Assembly: GCF_014892515.1 (NCBI RefSeq)
Contig: NZ_JADBGR010000098.1
Location: 28,892-92,891, forward strand
DNA from: Myceligenerans pegani
GTDB taxonomy: Bacteria; Actinomycetota; Actinomycetes; Actinomycetales; Cellulomonadaceae
Length of the DNA: 64,000 nt
Reading direction: 5' to 3'
Of this stretch, positions 44,982 to 55,292 are shown one piece after another. The notes below the pieces were generated by a model, which saw only the letters and a program-made list of their open reading frames with translations, had not been told where the DNA came from and ran no database searches. Position numbers and translations under genes: made by a program. Positions within the stretch are counted from its first letter, which is position 1; the number at the start of each line of letters is the position of its first letter.

Positions 44982-45368
44982 GCAGCCAGTGTCGTCCGGG
45001 CGCCGCCGCCCGGCCAGGCTTTTTCCGCCGCGCATCTCCCGGTCGGGCAGGGACGGCCGGAGCACGCCGACCCCGCTGGTCCGGTGGAGCGCGCAACTCC
45101 CGGCCGGGGCAGCGACGGCCGACCGATGCACCGTGATACATCGCGGCCGCACCTTTCGGACGGACCCGAAGCCTTCACCCACCCCCGAACGTTGTCGCGG
45201 GCTCGGACACGGCGGTCCTACGTTCGTCGTGTTCCGCGCAACACCCGGCACGGTGCCGGGCGGGACCGGCGTCGACGGCGGGCGCTCGCCACGAGCCCCG
45301 GAGCTCCTCGAGCCAGGAGCACCGGAAGCCGGCCCGTACCGAACGCGGACGGGATGGAGAGAGATCCG
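44982..45368. other. 387-base intergenic region between GNAT and I36 genes
   Basis: It contains the promoters of two divergent genes. Inverted stretches such as GGGCGCCGCCGCCCGG near 45000, followed by CTTTTT at 45019-45025, could form a weak terminator or attenuator. No reading frame with a start and ribosome binding site was found. Confidence 0.5.
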
Positions 45369-45857
45369 ATGACACTCTCGAAGCGCGCCCTCGCCGCACT
45401 GGCGGGGCTGCTGATGGCGCTCGCCGGCGTCCTCGGCACCACCCAGGCGGCACAGGCCGCCGACGACGCCCGGGGCTCCGCCTCGGAGGCCACCAGCGTC
45501 ACCGACGACCAGGCACCGCGCGGCGGCATCATCGAGCGGGCGGCATCGGTGACGGCGGCCGTCCACGGCTGCCCCAGCGGTGCGTTCTGCATCTACCCGA
45601 ACGCCAGCTGGAACGGCGGGAACCCGGAGTACGTCTTCTGGTCCCGCGGCGGCCACAACATCTACAACGAGTACGGACAGCGCCGCGCCTTCAACAACCA
45701 GACCGACAACTGGGGCGGCGCCCTCTGCTACGGATCCAACGGAACCGGCGGCTACAGGGTGGCATTCCGACCGGGAATCTACGTGGACCTCGATATCACC
45801 CCGATCAACTCCGCCGATCTCCAGCCGGGCAGCGTTCCCCTGACGAGCATGTGCTGA
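45369..45857 (+). CDS. Secreted peptidase-inhibitor family I36 protein
   Basis: 162 residues from ATG 45369 (GGAGAGAG upstream). Signal peptide KRALAALAGLLMALAGVLG with AQA cleavage after about residue 30. After a 40-residue pro-like linker comes the I36 domain: CPSGAFCIYPNASWNGG, FWSRGGHNIYNEYGQRRAFNN and GALCYGSNGTG. The family is named after SMI, a Streptomyces metalloproteinase inhibitor; many members have unknown targets. Four cysteines could make two disulfides. Expressed from its own unit, with a terminator after it. Confidence 0.88.
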   Translation: MTLSKRALAALAGLLMALAGVLGTTQAAQAADDARGSASEATSVTDDQAPRGGIIERAASVTAAVHGCPSGAFCIYPNASWNGGNPEYVFWSRGGHNIYNEYGQRRAFNNQTDNWGGALCYGSNGTGGYRVAFRPGIYVDLDITPINSADLQPGSVPLTSMC

Positions 45858-45890
45858 CGCGATCCTGAGATACGTCCCGGCCACGGAACC

Positions 45891-45928
45891 GCGGCGTGGT
45901 CACCTCCCTCCCGAGGTGGCCACGCCGC
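45891..45928 (+). terminator. Hairpin terminator after the I36 gene
   Basis: A 16-bp stem (45891-45906 with 45913-45928) with one G-T pair and a 6-base loop, 33 bases beyond the stop codon. No T-tract. Confidence 0.75.
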
Positions 45929-46047
45929 CGTCATGCATCGCCGCACCGGCCTCCTCCGGCCGTGCGAAACATTTCCGCCGGTTCATGGCATTGATCCCGC
46001 ACCTCCCACGGCAGTAACGTTTCACGAACTGCTGGGAGAAAACTGCC

Positions 46048-46062
46048 TTCCACATAGTGGAA
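46048..46062. promoter_or_regulatory. Palindromic operator upstream of oxalate/formate MFS gene
   Basis: TTCCAC-ATA-GTGGAA is a perfect 6-bp inverted repeat with a 3-base centre, 25 bases before the start codon. It overlaps the likely transcription-start region, so a bound protein would repress. The TTCC...GGAA form resembles IclR-type sites; the regulator itself is not in the window. Confidence 0.65.
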
Positions 46063-46087
46063 CTCCTATCGGCACGCGGAGGTGCCC

Positions 46088-47554
46088 ATGCCCCTGTCCT
46101 TCCTCGACCGTGAGCACACGGTCGCCCCACCGGGTTTCAGCCGATGGCTGATCCCGCCGGCGGCGCTCGCGATCCACCTGTGCATCGGCCAGGTCTACGC
46201 GACGAGCGTGTACAAGAACGCCCTGGTGGCCCACTTCGGGTCCAGCCTCACCGCCGTGGGGGTGATCTTCTCCGTCGCGATCGTCATGCTCGGCCTCTCG
46301 GCCGCCGTCATGGGGACGTGGGTGGAGCGGGTGGGACCCCGCAGGGCGATGTTCACCGCCGCGTGCTTCTGGGGCGCCGGCTTCCTGGTCGGTGCCCTGG
46401 GCATCGCCACCCGGCAGTTGTGGCTCGTGTACCTCGGGTACGGCCTCATCGGCGGCATCGGCCTCGGCATCGGCTACATCTCGCCGGTGTCGACGCTGAT
46501 CAAGTGGTTCCCCGACCGGCCCGGACTCGCCACGGGCATGGCGATCATGGGCTTCGGCGGCGGCGCGATGGTCGCGTCGCCCCTGTCCCGGCAGCTCATG
46601 TCCCTCTACGACCCGGCCTACGATCCCGCCGACACCGCCTCGGTCGCGTCCGGCGGCGCCGTCGCGTCGCTGTTCGTCACCCTCGGGATCGCCTACTTCG
46701 CCGTGATGATGCTCGGCGTGTTCACGGTCAAGGTCCCCGCACCCGGCTGGGCCCCCGCCGGGTTCGATCCGTCCGCCGTCGCCGCCCGGCCGATGGTGTC
46801 GACGGCGCACGTGTCGGCCGCGAGCGCCATCCGGACCCCGCAGTTCTGGCTCCTGTGGACGGTCCTGTTCTGCAACGTCACGGCCGGCATCGGCATCCTC
46901 GAGCAGGCCGCGCCGATGATCCAGGACTTCTTCCGACAGGGCGGCACGTCCACGGTCGCCGCGGCGACGGCGGCGGGCTTCGTCGCCCTGCTGTCCTTGT
47001 TCAACATGCTGGGACGGTTCGTCTGGTCGTCGACGTCGGACGTCATCGGCCGCAAGCCGACCTACGTCATGTATCTCGGCGGCGGCATGGTGCTGTACCT
47101 CCTGCTCACGGTCGCCGGCCACACGTCGACGGCGGTCTTCGTCCTCGTCGCCGTCGTCATCCTGTCGTTCTACGGTGGTGGCTTCGCCACCGTGCCCGCC
47201 TACCTGCGCGACCTCTTCGGCACGTACCAGGTCGGCGCCATCCACGGCCGCCTGCTGACGGCGTGGTCCGCGGCCGGCATCGCCGGGCCGCTCATCATCA
47301 ACGGGTTCCTCGACGCGCGTGGCACGCCGGGCGAGCTCGTCGCGGCGGACTACCGGCCCGCGCTGCTCACGATGGTCGGCGTCCTCGCCGTCGGCTTCGT
47401 TGCCAACGCCCTGGTCCGGCCCGTGGCGTCGAGGTTCCACGAGCCCGTGGACGACGGCGGTCCGGTCGCGGCGGGCGCCACCTCCCCCGGCGTCGGCCCC
47501 GCGGCCGAGCCCCGCACGGGGCCGGCGGCCGAGCAGCCGGCCACGAAGGAGTGA
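46088..47554 (+). CDS. OFA-family MFS transporter (oxalate/formate antiporter type)
   Basis: 488 residues from ATG 46088 with CGGAGG seven bases upstream; GTG 46082 is less well placed. Twelve membrane segments. GQVYATSVYKNALVAHFG in the first segment, ERVGPRRAMFTAACF, GYISPVSTLIKWFPDRPGLA and GFGGGAM are typical of the oxalate/formate antiporter (OFA) family. SDVIGRKPTYVMYLGGG is the second-half MFS loop. It probably exchanges or imports small carboxylates. A 41-residue membrane protein is encoded 2 bases after it, and formate-dehydrogenase-type genes follow. Confidence 0.92.
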   Translation: MPLSFLDREHTVAPPGFSRWLIPPAALAIHLCIGQVYATSVYKNALVAHFGSSLTAVGVIFSVAIVMLGLSAAVMGTWVERVGPRRAMFTAACFWGAGFLVGALGIATRQLWLVYLGYGLIGGIGLGIGYISPVSTLIKWFPDRPGLATGMAIMGFGGGAMVASPLSRQLMSLYDPAYDPADTASVASGGAVASLFVTLGIAYFAVMMLGVFTVKVPAPGWAPAGFDPSAVAARPMVSTAHVSAASAIRTPQFWLLWTVLFCNVTAGIGILEQAAPMIQDFFRQGGTSTVAAATAAGFVALLSLFNMLGRFVWSSTSDVIGRKPTYVMYLGGGMVLYLLLTVAGHTSTAVFVLVAVVILSFYGGGFATVPAYLRDLFGTYQVGAIHGRLLTAWSAAGIAGPLIINGFLDARGTPGELVAADYRPALLTMVGVLAVGFVANALVRPVASRFHEPVDDGGPVAAGATSPGVGPAAEPRTGPAAEQPATKE

Positions 47555-47556
47555 TC

Positions 47557-47682
47557 ATGCCCGACGAGAACCCCCCGAACCAGGTACCCCGGCTCGTGCT
47601 CACCTGGCTGGTCGTGGGCCTCCCCCTGATCTACGGGCTGTCCCAGACCGTCCGCGGCGTCGTCCCGCTCTTCACCGGCTGA
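47557..47682 (+). CDS. MFS transporter small subunit-like membrane peptide
   Basis: 41 residues from ATG 47557 (GAAGGAG upstream), two bases after the transporter stop. One transmembrane segment: RLVLTWLVVGLPLIYGLSQT. Small single-span proteins like this accompany OFA-family carriers in several bacteria and have been annotated as an MFS small subunit; direct functional evidence is, to my knowledge, lacking. Too short for most gene callers but clearly part of the operon. Confidence 0.8.
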   Translation: MPDENPPNQVPRLVLTWLVVGLPLIYGLSQTVRGVVPLFTG

Positions 47683-47691
47683 CGCCTCCCT

Positions 47692-47750
47692 CGGCGTCCC
47701 CCGTTCCGCGCGCGACCGGGTGCGTGGCCGTGCATGACCGGGGGACGCCG
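47692..47750. terminator. Inverted repeat between convergent transporter and fdhD genes
   Basis: CGGCGTCCCCCG (47692-47703) pairs perfectly with CGGGGGACGCCG (47739-47750) across a 35-base loop. It lies between the small-subunit stop and the fdhD stop, and probably ends transcription both ways. Confidence 0.55.
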
Positions 47751-47754
47751 CCCC

Positions 47755-48708
47755 TCACCGCACCCGGTCGGCCCGCGTGTAGACGTTCATGGAGGCGCCG
47801 CGGACGAAGCCGAGCAGCGTGAGCCCGCACTCGGCGGCCAGGTCCACCGCCAGCGTCGACGGCGCCGAGATCGCGGACAGCACCGGGATCCCGGCCCGCG
47901 CCGCCTTCGCCACGAGCTCGAACGACGCGCGCCCGCTGACCTGCAGCACCGTGCCGGGCGCCGGGAGCGCGCCGTCCCGCAGCGCCGCCCCGACCACCTT
48001 GTCCACGGCGTTGTGCCGGCCGACGTCCTCCCGGACGTACCTGACCTCGCCGTCGGCCGCGAACAGGCCGGCCGCGTGCAGCCCGCCCGTCCGCTCGAAG
48101 GCCCGCTGCCGTTCCCGCAGGCGATCCGGCAGGGCGGCGATCACCGCGGGGTCCACGCGGACGGCGTCGTCGGCCACCGGCCATCGCAGGGACCCCGCCA
48201 CCTCCACGACCGTGTCCGAACCGCACACCCCGCAGGCGCTCGTCGTCAGGTGGGCCCGTGCCCGCGGCGGCCGGACGCCGCGCGCGAGCGCCACCTCGAC
48301 GGTGTTGTCCTCGTCGCGGCACAGCTTCATCCCCACGATGTCCGACGCCGTCCCCACCACGCCCTCCGACACCAGCCACCCGGCGACGAGGTCGAAGTCG
48401 TCCCCCGGCGTCCGCATCGTCAGCGTCAGCCCGTCACCAGGCGCCGCCGCCCCGCCGGATCGCACGGGCCCCGCACCGGCGAGCCGCACCAGGAGGGGTT
48501 CCTCGGCGGCGAGCGTGTCGGCGCGTTCCGTCCGGCGGACGACGACGGCCCTGGGCGCGGCAGTCGCGGGCGGACCGGGCGCGCCGTCGTCCGCCGCGCT
48601 CGCGGCCTCCGCCTCCACCGGCCTCGCGTCCGCGGGGGCCGCGGGGGCCTCGCCGGCGTCCACCGCTCGCAGCCGCACGATGCGCCGCCGGCCCGTCGTC
48701 GCTCCCAT
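47755..48708 (-). CDS. fdhD: Formate dehydrogenase accessory sulfurtransferase FdhD
   Basis: 317 residues from ATG 48708; longer in-frame starts overlap the divergent gene. FdhD moves sulfur from a cysteine desulfurase to the molybdenum cofactor of formate dehydrogenases. The sulfur-carrying CxxC is at Cys159/Cys162 in TTSACGVCGSDTV. RTPGDDFDLVAGWLVSEGVV, HAAGLFAADGEVRYVREDVGRHNAVDKVVG and VSGRASFELVAKAARAGIP are conserved blocks. A 50-residue Ala/Pro-rich N-terminal extension is unusual. Divergent from the molybdoenzyme it should serve, across 73 bases. Confidence 0.95.
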   Translation of the reverse strand: MGATTGRRRIVRLRAVDAGEAPAAPADARPVEAEAASAADDGAPGPPATAAPRAVVVRRTERADTLAAEEPLLVRLAGAGPVRSGGAAAPGDGLTLTMRTPGDDFDLVAGWLVSEGVVGTASDIVGMKLCRDEDNTVEVALARGVRPPRARAHLTTSACGVCGSDTVVEVAGSLRWPVADDAVRVDPAVIAALPDRLRERQRAFERTGGLHAAGLFAADGEVRYVREDVGRHNAVDKVVGAALRDGALPAPGTVLQVSGRASFELVAKAARAGIPVLSAISAPSTLAVDLAAECGLTLLGFVRGASMNVYTRADRVR

Positions 48709-48781
48709 GCTGACAGTCTCGCACTTCCGCTGACCGGAATGCCTCTTTCGCGGAACGTCGCTCGGCGCGTAGGGTCGAGGG

Positions 48782-51223
<2,442 letters not shown>

Positions 51224-51229
51224 GCGAGC

Positions 51230-51296
51230 GGTCGGTTCGTCGTCCGTGCGGTCGGTCCCTCGGGGGACCGACTTCGCGACATCGGACCGACCACAC
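51230..51296. repeat. Folded intergenic repeat, copy A
   Basis: A 67-base element with nested inverted repeats. GTCGGTCCC pairs with GGGACCGAC nearby, while GTGCGGTCGGTCC can alternatively pair with GGACCGACCACAC at the 3' end. A second copy with roughly three-quarters identity is at 59336-59401 in the same orientation. It lies 6 bases after the molybdoenzyme stop. Confidence 0.75.
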
Positions 51297-51332
51297 CCGA
51301 CAGGGTGGACATCCGGCCCGTGACCTGGCTTG

Positions 51333-52304
51333 ATGGTCGTCATGGAACCGGTGCCGGTGATCTACGACTCGGACATGGACTTCGACGACGCCTCGACGCT
51401 GGCCTACCTCTGCCGGGCGCACCAGCGAGGACTGATCGACCTGCGGGCGGTCACGGTGGTGGACAACGGGATCGGGACCCCTGGCCGGACCCTCACCCAT
51501 GCCCGCACCCTGCTGCGCGGCTGCGGCCTGGCCGACGTCCCCGTCGGGGCGGGCACGGACGAATGGGTGAACGAGCCGCCGCCGGAGGCCAGGGCCTCGG
51601 TCGAGATCATCCTGTCCGACGTGCTCGGGGACGCGGACGTCCCGCACGAGCCCGCGCGGGTGACGGCGCCCGCGCTCATCGCGGCCACCGTCGAGCGCTC
51701 CCGGCAGCCCGTCACGATCCTGGCCACCGGGCCGCTGAGCAACGTCGCCGCGGCGCTGGACCGGATGGGGCCGCACGCCGTGGACCGCAGGCTCGGCCGG
51801 GTGTTCGCGATGGCCGGGGCCGTGGACGTGGGCGGCAACCTGTTCGGCTCCACGACCGAGGGGTTCGACAACACGCAGGAGGTCAACGCCTGGATCGACC
51901 CGCCGGCGACGGCCCGCACGGTCGGCGGCGTACCGGACGAGCGCCTGCGGCTCGTCGGGCTGGACGCGACCAACCACGTGCCGGTGACCGACGCGTTCGT
52001 GGCGCGGCTCGCCGCCGAGCGCGACACCCACGAGGCCCGGCTCGTGCACGCGATCGTCACCCACCCCGAGGTCGTGAACCTCAAGGAGCTCGGCGCCCTG
52101 TACTGGTGGGATCCCCTCGCGGCGGTGTCCCTCGTCACGGGTGAGGGCGTGGTCTTCGAGACCCGCACCCTCGACGTCGTGACGACCGGCGCGTCGGCGG
52201 GCCGGACCGTGGACGTCCCCGGCGGGACGCCACAGCGGGTGGGCGTGTCGGCAGACCCACCCCGGTTCGAGGATTTGTTCCTCGCGGGCCTCAACGGCCG
52301 GTGA
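51333..52304 (+). CDS. Nucleoside hydrolase (IUNH family)
   Basis: 323 residues from ATG 51333; ATG 51342 is also possible, and neither has a clear ribosome binding site. The N-terminal calcium/ribose site is IYDSDMDFDDASTL, the counterpart of DTDxGxDD in nucleoside hydrolases. LATGPLSNVAAALDR, the FAMAGAVDVGGNLF loop and EVNAWIDPPA are also family blocks, and NLKELGALYWWDPLAAVSLV provides the last Asp ligand. It hydrolyses nucleosides to base and ribose. The Ser and Met/Phe changes in the first motif suggest a diverged substrate range. No signal peptide. Confidence 0.88.
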   Translation: MVVMEPVPVIYDSDMDFDDASTLAYLCRAHQRGLIDLRAVTVVDNGIGTPGRTLTHARTLLRGCGLADVPVGAGTDEWVNEPPPEARASVEIILSDVLGDADVPHEPARVTAPALIAATVERSRQPVTILATGPLSNVAAALDRMGPHAVDRRLGRVFAMAGAVDVGGNLFGSTTEGFDNTQEVNAWIDPPATARTVGGVPDERLRLVGLDATNHVPVTDAFVARLAAERDTHEARLVHAIVTHPEVVNLKELGALYWWDPLAAVSLVTGEGVVFETRTLDVVTTGASAGRTVDVPGGTPQRVGVSADPPRFEDLFLAGLNGR

Positions 52305-52433
52305 CCGCGACGGGCAGATGGACGGCGAGGCCCGCACGCGCCCCGGATCTCACCCGCGCCAAAAGACGGGCGTGACCAGCGAGTGCCGGTAGATTTGGCC
52401 TGGTTTGCCCAGCACAGCACCCCGGGAGCGCCC

Positions 52434-53027
52434 ATGACCGGAGTCCTCGCCGGACTCGACCTCGCCGCGATCGCGATCGCGATCAGCCTGGTGGCGGCGG
52501 CGATCGCCGTCGTGCACCACGCGAGCCTCCGCTCGGACGCGGAACGCGCCGCCGAGGCGGGCTGGATCCTCGACGTCGTCCTGGCGCTGCACGCCGTCGT
52601 CTACGTCTGGGTCACCCTGGGGATCCACGCAAGTTCCGGGGCGCTGACGCCGAACCTCATCCCGTTCACCGACCTCGCGGCGACGTTCGAGCACTGGTTC
52701 ACGAGCTGGATCCCCCGCTACGGGCTCACCCAGGTACCGCCGCAGGTCGCGGTCGTCGCGGGGAACTTCCTGCTGCTCGCGCCGTTCGCCGCCGTCGCCC
52801 CGCTGCGCTGGAAGGCGCTCGCGTCCGGCTGGCGCGTCATCGTGGCCGCGGCGGTGATCGCGGGCGCCGACGAGATCCTTCAGGGCGTCCTGGGCCGCGG
52901 CCGCAACGTGTCGTTCGACGACGTCCTGGTTCAGGTGCTCGGCGCCATCGCGATCTACGGCATGACGACGGGCGCGCTGAACGCCCGCGAACGCCGCCTT
53001 GCGGAGGCGGAGTCACAGATCTCCTGA
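52434..53027 (+). CDS. VanZ-like membrane protein
   Basis: 197 residues from ATG 52434 with CCGGGAG upstream; an earlier in-frame start at 52383 is less well placed. Four or five membrane segments. NLIPFTDL, QVAVVAGNFLLLAPFAAVAPL and ADEILQGVLGRGRNVSFDDVLVQVLGA are the hallmarks of the VanZ family, whose best-known member gives low-level teicoplanin resistance; most members have unknown function. It stands alone, convergent with trmB (5 bases between stops). Confidence 0.85.
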   Translation: MTGVLAGLDLAAIAIAISLVAAAIAVVHHASLRSDAERAAEAGWILDVVLALHAVVYVWVTLGIHASSGALTPNLIPFTDLAATFEHWFTSWIPRYGLTQVPPQVAVVAGNFLLLAPFAAVAPLRWKALASGWRVIVAAAVIAGADEILQGVLGRGRNVSFDDVLVQVLGAIAIYGMTTGALNARERRLAEAESQIS

Positions 53028-53032
53028 CCTGC

Positions 53033-53929
53033 TCAGTCCCGGATGTAGGTCAGGTCCGTGATGTCCCGGCCCGCCTTGTGGGCCTTGCGCTCGAAGCCCG
53101 TGACGATGCGGCCCTCGAAGCGGGGCGCCGCCGTGCGCGGGCCGTGGGCGTTGCGGAGAGCGGGGGCGGCCTCCAGGACGTCGAACATCTGCTCGGCGTA
53201 CGCCGCCCAGTCGGTCGCGAGCCGCCAGAGCCCGCCCGGCCGGAGGGCCCGCGTCACCTTCTCGGCGAACGCCGGCGCGACCAGGCGCCGCTTCCGGTGC
53301 CGCGACTTGTGCCACGGGTCGGGGAAGAACGTCCACACCTCGTCGAGCGATCCGGCAGGGATCGCCGTGTCCAGCAGCTCGGCGGCGTTGACCTGCATGA
53401 CGCGGAGGTTCGGCAGGCCGGGGCCGTCACCGACCCCGTCGCCCCCAGCCGCGTCAACACCGGCCACGTCAACCCCGGCCCTGGGATCGCCGGCCACGGA
53501 ATCGCCCGCCACCGGATCGCCGGCCGCGTCGTCGCCCCCGGCGTCCGCCTCGTGCGTTCTCGCGGCACGCTCCTGCGCCGCCCGGTCGGCGCGCACCATC
53601 ACCTGCGCGACTCCCGGCCGGTACACCTCGACGGCCAGGTAGTCGCGTCCCGGGTCGCCGGCGGCCGCCGTGACGATCGCGTCGCCCTGGCCCGAACCGA
53701 CCTCCAGCACCAGCGGCGCCGTCCGGCCGAACACCGCGGCGGCGTCGAACCGCCATGCGGGGTCCACCGACATGCGCCCGACGTGCCGGGGCACGTCCAC
53801 CAGGTAGACGTCCCGCCGGGTGTCCCAGGCCCGCTGCTGTCCCGTGGTCAACCGCCCGGACCGCGACGCGAAGCTCACGGGGGACGTGCGGAACCGGGAC
53901 AGGTCGGGGGCGGACTGGCGCTGACTCAC
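53033..53929 (-). CDS. trmB: tRNA (guanine-N7)-methyltransferase
   Basis: 298 residues from GTG 53929. It methylates G46 of tRNA using S-adenosylmethionine. SAM site VLEVGSGQGDAIVTAA and ARDYLAVEVYRPGV-type strand 2, the TrmB signature EVWTFFPDPWHKSRHRKRRL, and ATDWAAYAEQMFDVLE. Between about residues 126 and 171 an Asp/Gly/Ala/Val-rich repeat (AGDPVAGDSVAGDPRAG...) is inserted in a loop after the third helix; normal TrmB is about 240 residues. The core is intact, so the enzyme should be active. Confidence 0.94.
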   Translation of the reverse strand: MSQRQSAPDLSRFRTSPVSFASRSGRLTTGQQRAWDTRRDVYLVDVPRHVGRMSVDPAWRFDAAAVFGRTAPLVLEVGSGQGDAIVTAAAGDPGRDYLAVEVYRPGVAQVMVRADRAAQERAARTHEADAGGDDAAGDPVAGDSVAGDPRAGVDVAGVDAAGGDGVGDGPGLPNLRVMQVNAAELLDTAIPAGSLDEVWTFFPDPWHKSRHRKRRLVAPAFAEKVTRALRPGGLWRLATDWAAYAEQMFDVLEAAPALRNAHGPRTAAPRFEGRIVTGFERKAHKAGRDITDLTYIRD

Positions 53930-53978
53930 CGGAGAATCGTACGTGCCCGCCGCGGTCCCCGGCCGCCGGGGAATCTCC

Positions 53979-55292
53979 TCAGCCCGCCGGAACCAGCCGC
54001 TCCACCGTCCACCAGAGGGCGACCAGGCCGATCGCCACCGAACCCGCCATGAGCAGCCACCGCGCCGCGCGCGGCGCCCGCAACCGCAGCACCGCCAGCA
54101 GCGGGAACGCCACGGCGATGATCCCGAGTTGCACCGCCTCGATCCCGATGTTGAACACGAGCAGCGACCACAGCAGGTCCCACGACCAGGCCGCGTCGAT
54201 CCCGAGCGCCCCGGCGAACCCGAGGCCGTGCGCCAGCCCGAACGCGACCACCACGGGCAGCCGCCACCGGTCCCACAGGGTCTCCCGCCGCCCCGCGGGC
54301 TGCGACCGGCGCAGGGCATCTCGCAGGTCCGCCCGCACGCCGCCGCCCGCCACGACGCCGCCGCCTGCCACGTCGTCGTCGGCCGGCGACCACCGCCCGC
54401 TCCCTCGGCGCCCGCCGCGCCACAGCCCGGCGAGGTCCGCCCCCGCCACGACCGCGATGGACGCCGCGATCACCGGCTCCACGACCGCGCCCGGCACGGT
54501 CACCAGGCCGAGCGCCGCGAGCAGGAACGTCACGGAATGCGCCACGGTGAACGCGGTCGCCACCAGCACGACGTCCCGCAGCCGCCGCGCCCCGAGCAGC
54601 AGCGCGAGCAGGAACAGCACGTGGTCGGGCCCGAACAGGAGGTGCTCGGCCCCGAGCAGGAAGAACGACCCGAGCTGCCTCGCGAGCCGCCACTCGCCCG
54701 TGGCCAGCGTGGGCGAGGACGCGGTGAGCACGGCCGAGCCCCGTTCGCCGTCCAGGTCGTAGCGCACTAGGGTCTCGGTCGAGTGCACGAACGACTCCTC
54801 GTCCGGGAAGAGCGCGCTGGTCACCCGGTGCGCCCGCCCGGGATCGCCGGCGCATGCGTACGCGTAGTCGAGCGACGCGTACGCCACCGAGTCCCGCTCC
54901 ACGACGTCCGTGCCGCGCAGCGACGGCGCGCACGGCTCGCCGTCGTAGGCGACCTCGAACCGCGCCGTGACGTACGCGTCGACGTCGGCCTCGTACTCGG
55001 CGAGCTTCGCAAGCTGCGCGTCGCGGCCGGCCGCCTCGTAGGCGTCGGCCCGCAGCCAGGCGGACTTCATCAGCAGGTCGTACTCGAGGTCGAGCGTGGC
55101 GACCACGTCGACGCCCGACGACGAGGCGCCCGGCGACGCGCTGCCCGACGACTCCGCCACCCCGACCGCCGTCGTGCCGGCGACCTCCGCGTACACGTCC
55201 GACGTCGCGTCGTGCGCGACGGCGGGACCGGCGACGGCGACGGCGACCAGAGTCGCCGCCGCCAGACCCACCAGGGTGATGCGCCGGATCAC
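53979..55292 (-). CDS. HupE/UreJ-type membrane protein
   Basis: 437 residues from GTG 55292, overlapping the upstream stop (GTGA). A signal sequence (LVGLAAATLVAVAVAGPAVA) is followed by a 190-residue external domain. Then come about six membrane segments with the HupE-type EHLLFGPDHVLFLLALLLG and FTVAHSVTFLLAALGL, where the histidines could bind a metal. An Asp/Gly-rich cytoplasmic or external loop (RADLRDALRRSQPAGRRETL region) splits the membrane part. HupE and UreJ are linked to nickel/metal uptake; here no hydrogenase or urease is present. Translation coupling with the phosphoesterase suggests a shared role. Confidence 0.8.
   Translation of the reverse strand: MIRRITLVGLAAATLVAVAVAGPAVAHDATSDVYAEVAGTTAVGVAESSGSASPGASSSGVDVVATLDLEYDLLMKSAWLRADAYEAAGRDAQLAKLAEYEADVDAYVTARFEVAYDGEPCAPSLRGTDVVERDSVAYASLDYAYACAGDPGRAHRVTSALFPDEESFVHSTETLVRYDLDGERGSAVLTASSPTLATGEWRLARQLGSFFLLGAEHLLFGPDHVLFLLALLLGARRLRDVVLVATAFTVAHSVTFLLAALGLVTVPGAVVEPVIAASIAVVAGADLAGLWRGGRRGSGRWSPADDDVAGGGVVAGGGVRADLRDALRRSQPAGRRETLWDRWRLPVVVAFGLAHGLGFAGALGIDAAWSWDLLWSLLVFNIGIEAVQLGIIAVAFPLLAVLRLRAPRAARWLLMAGSVAIGLVALWWTVERLVPAG

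Noticed and set aside
45000..45884. Long N-terminal extension of the GNAT protein across the I36 gene
   Set aside because: It runs antisense through a gene with a clear signal peptide and I36 domain; the GNAT fold begins at 44981.
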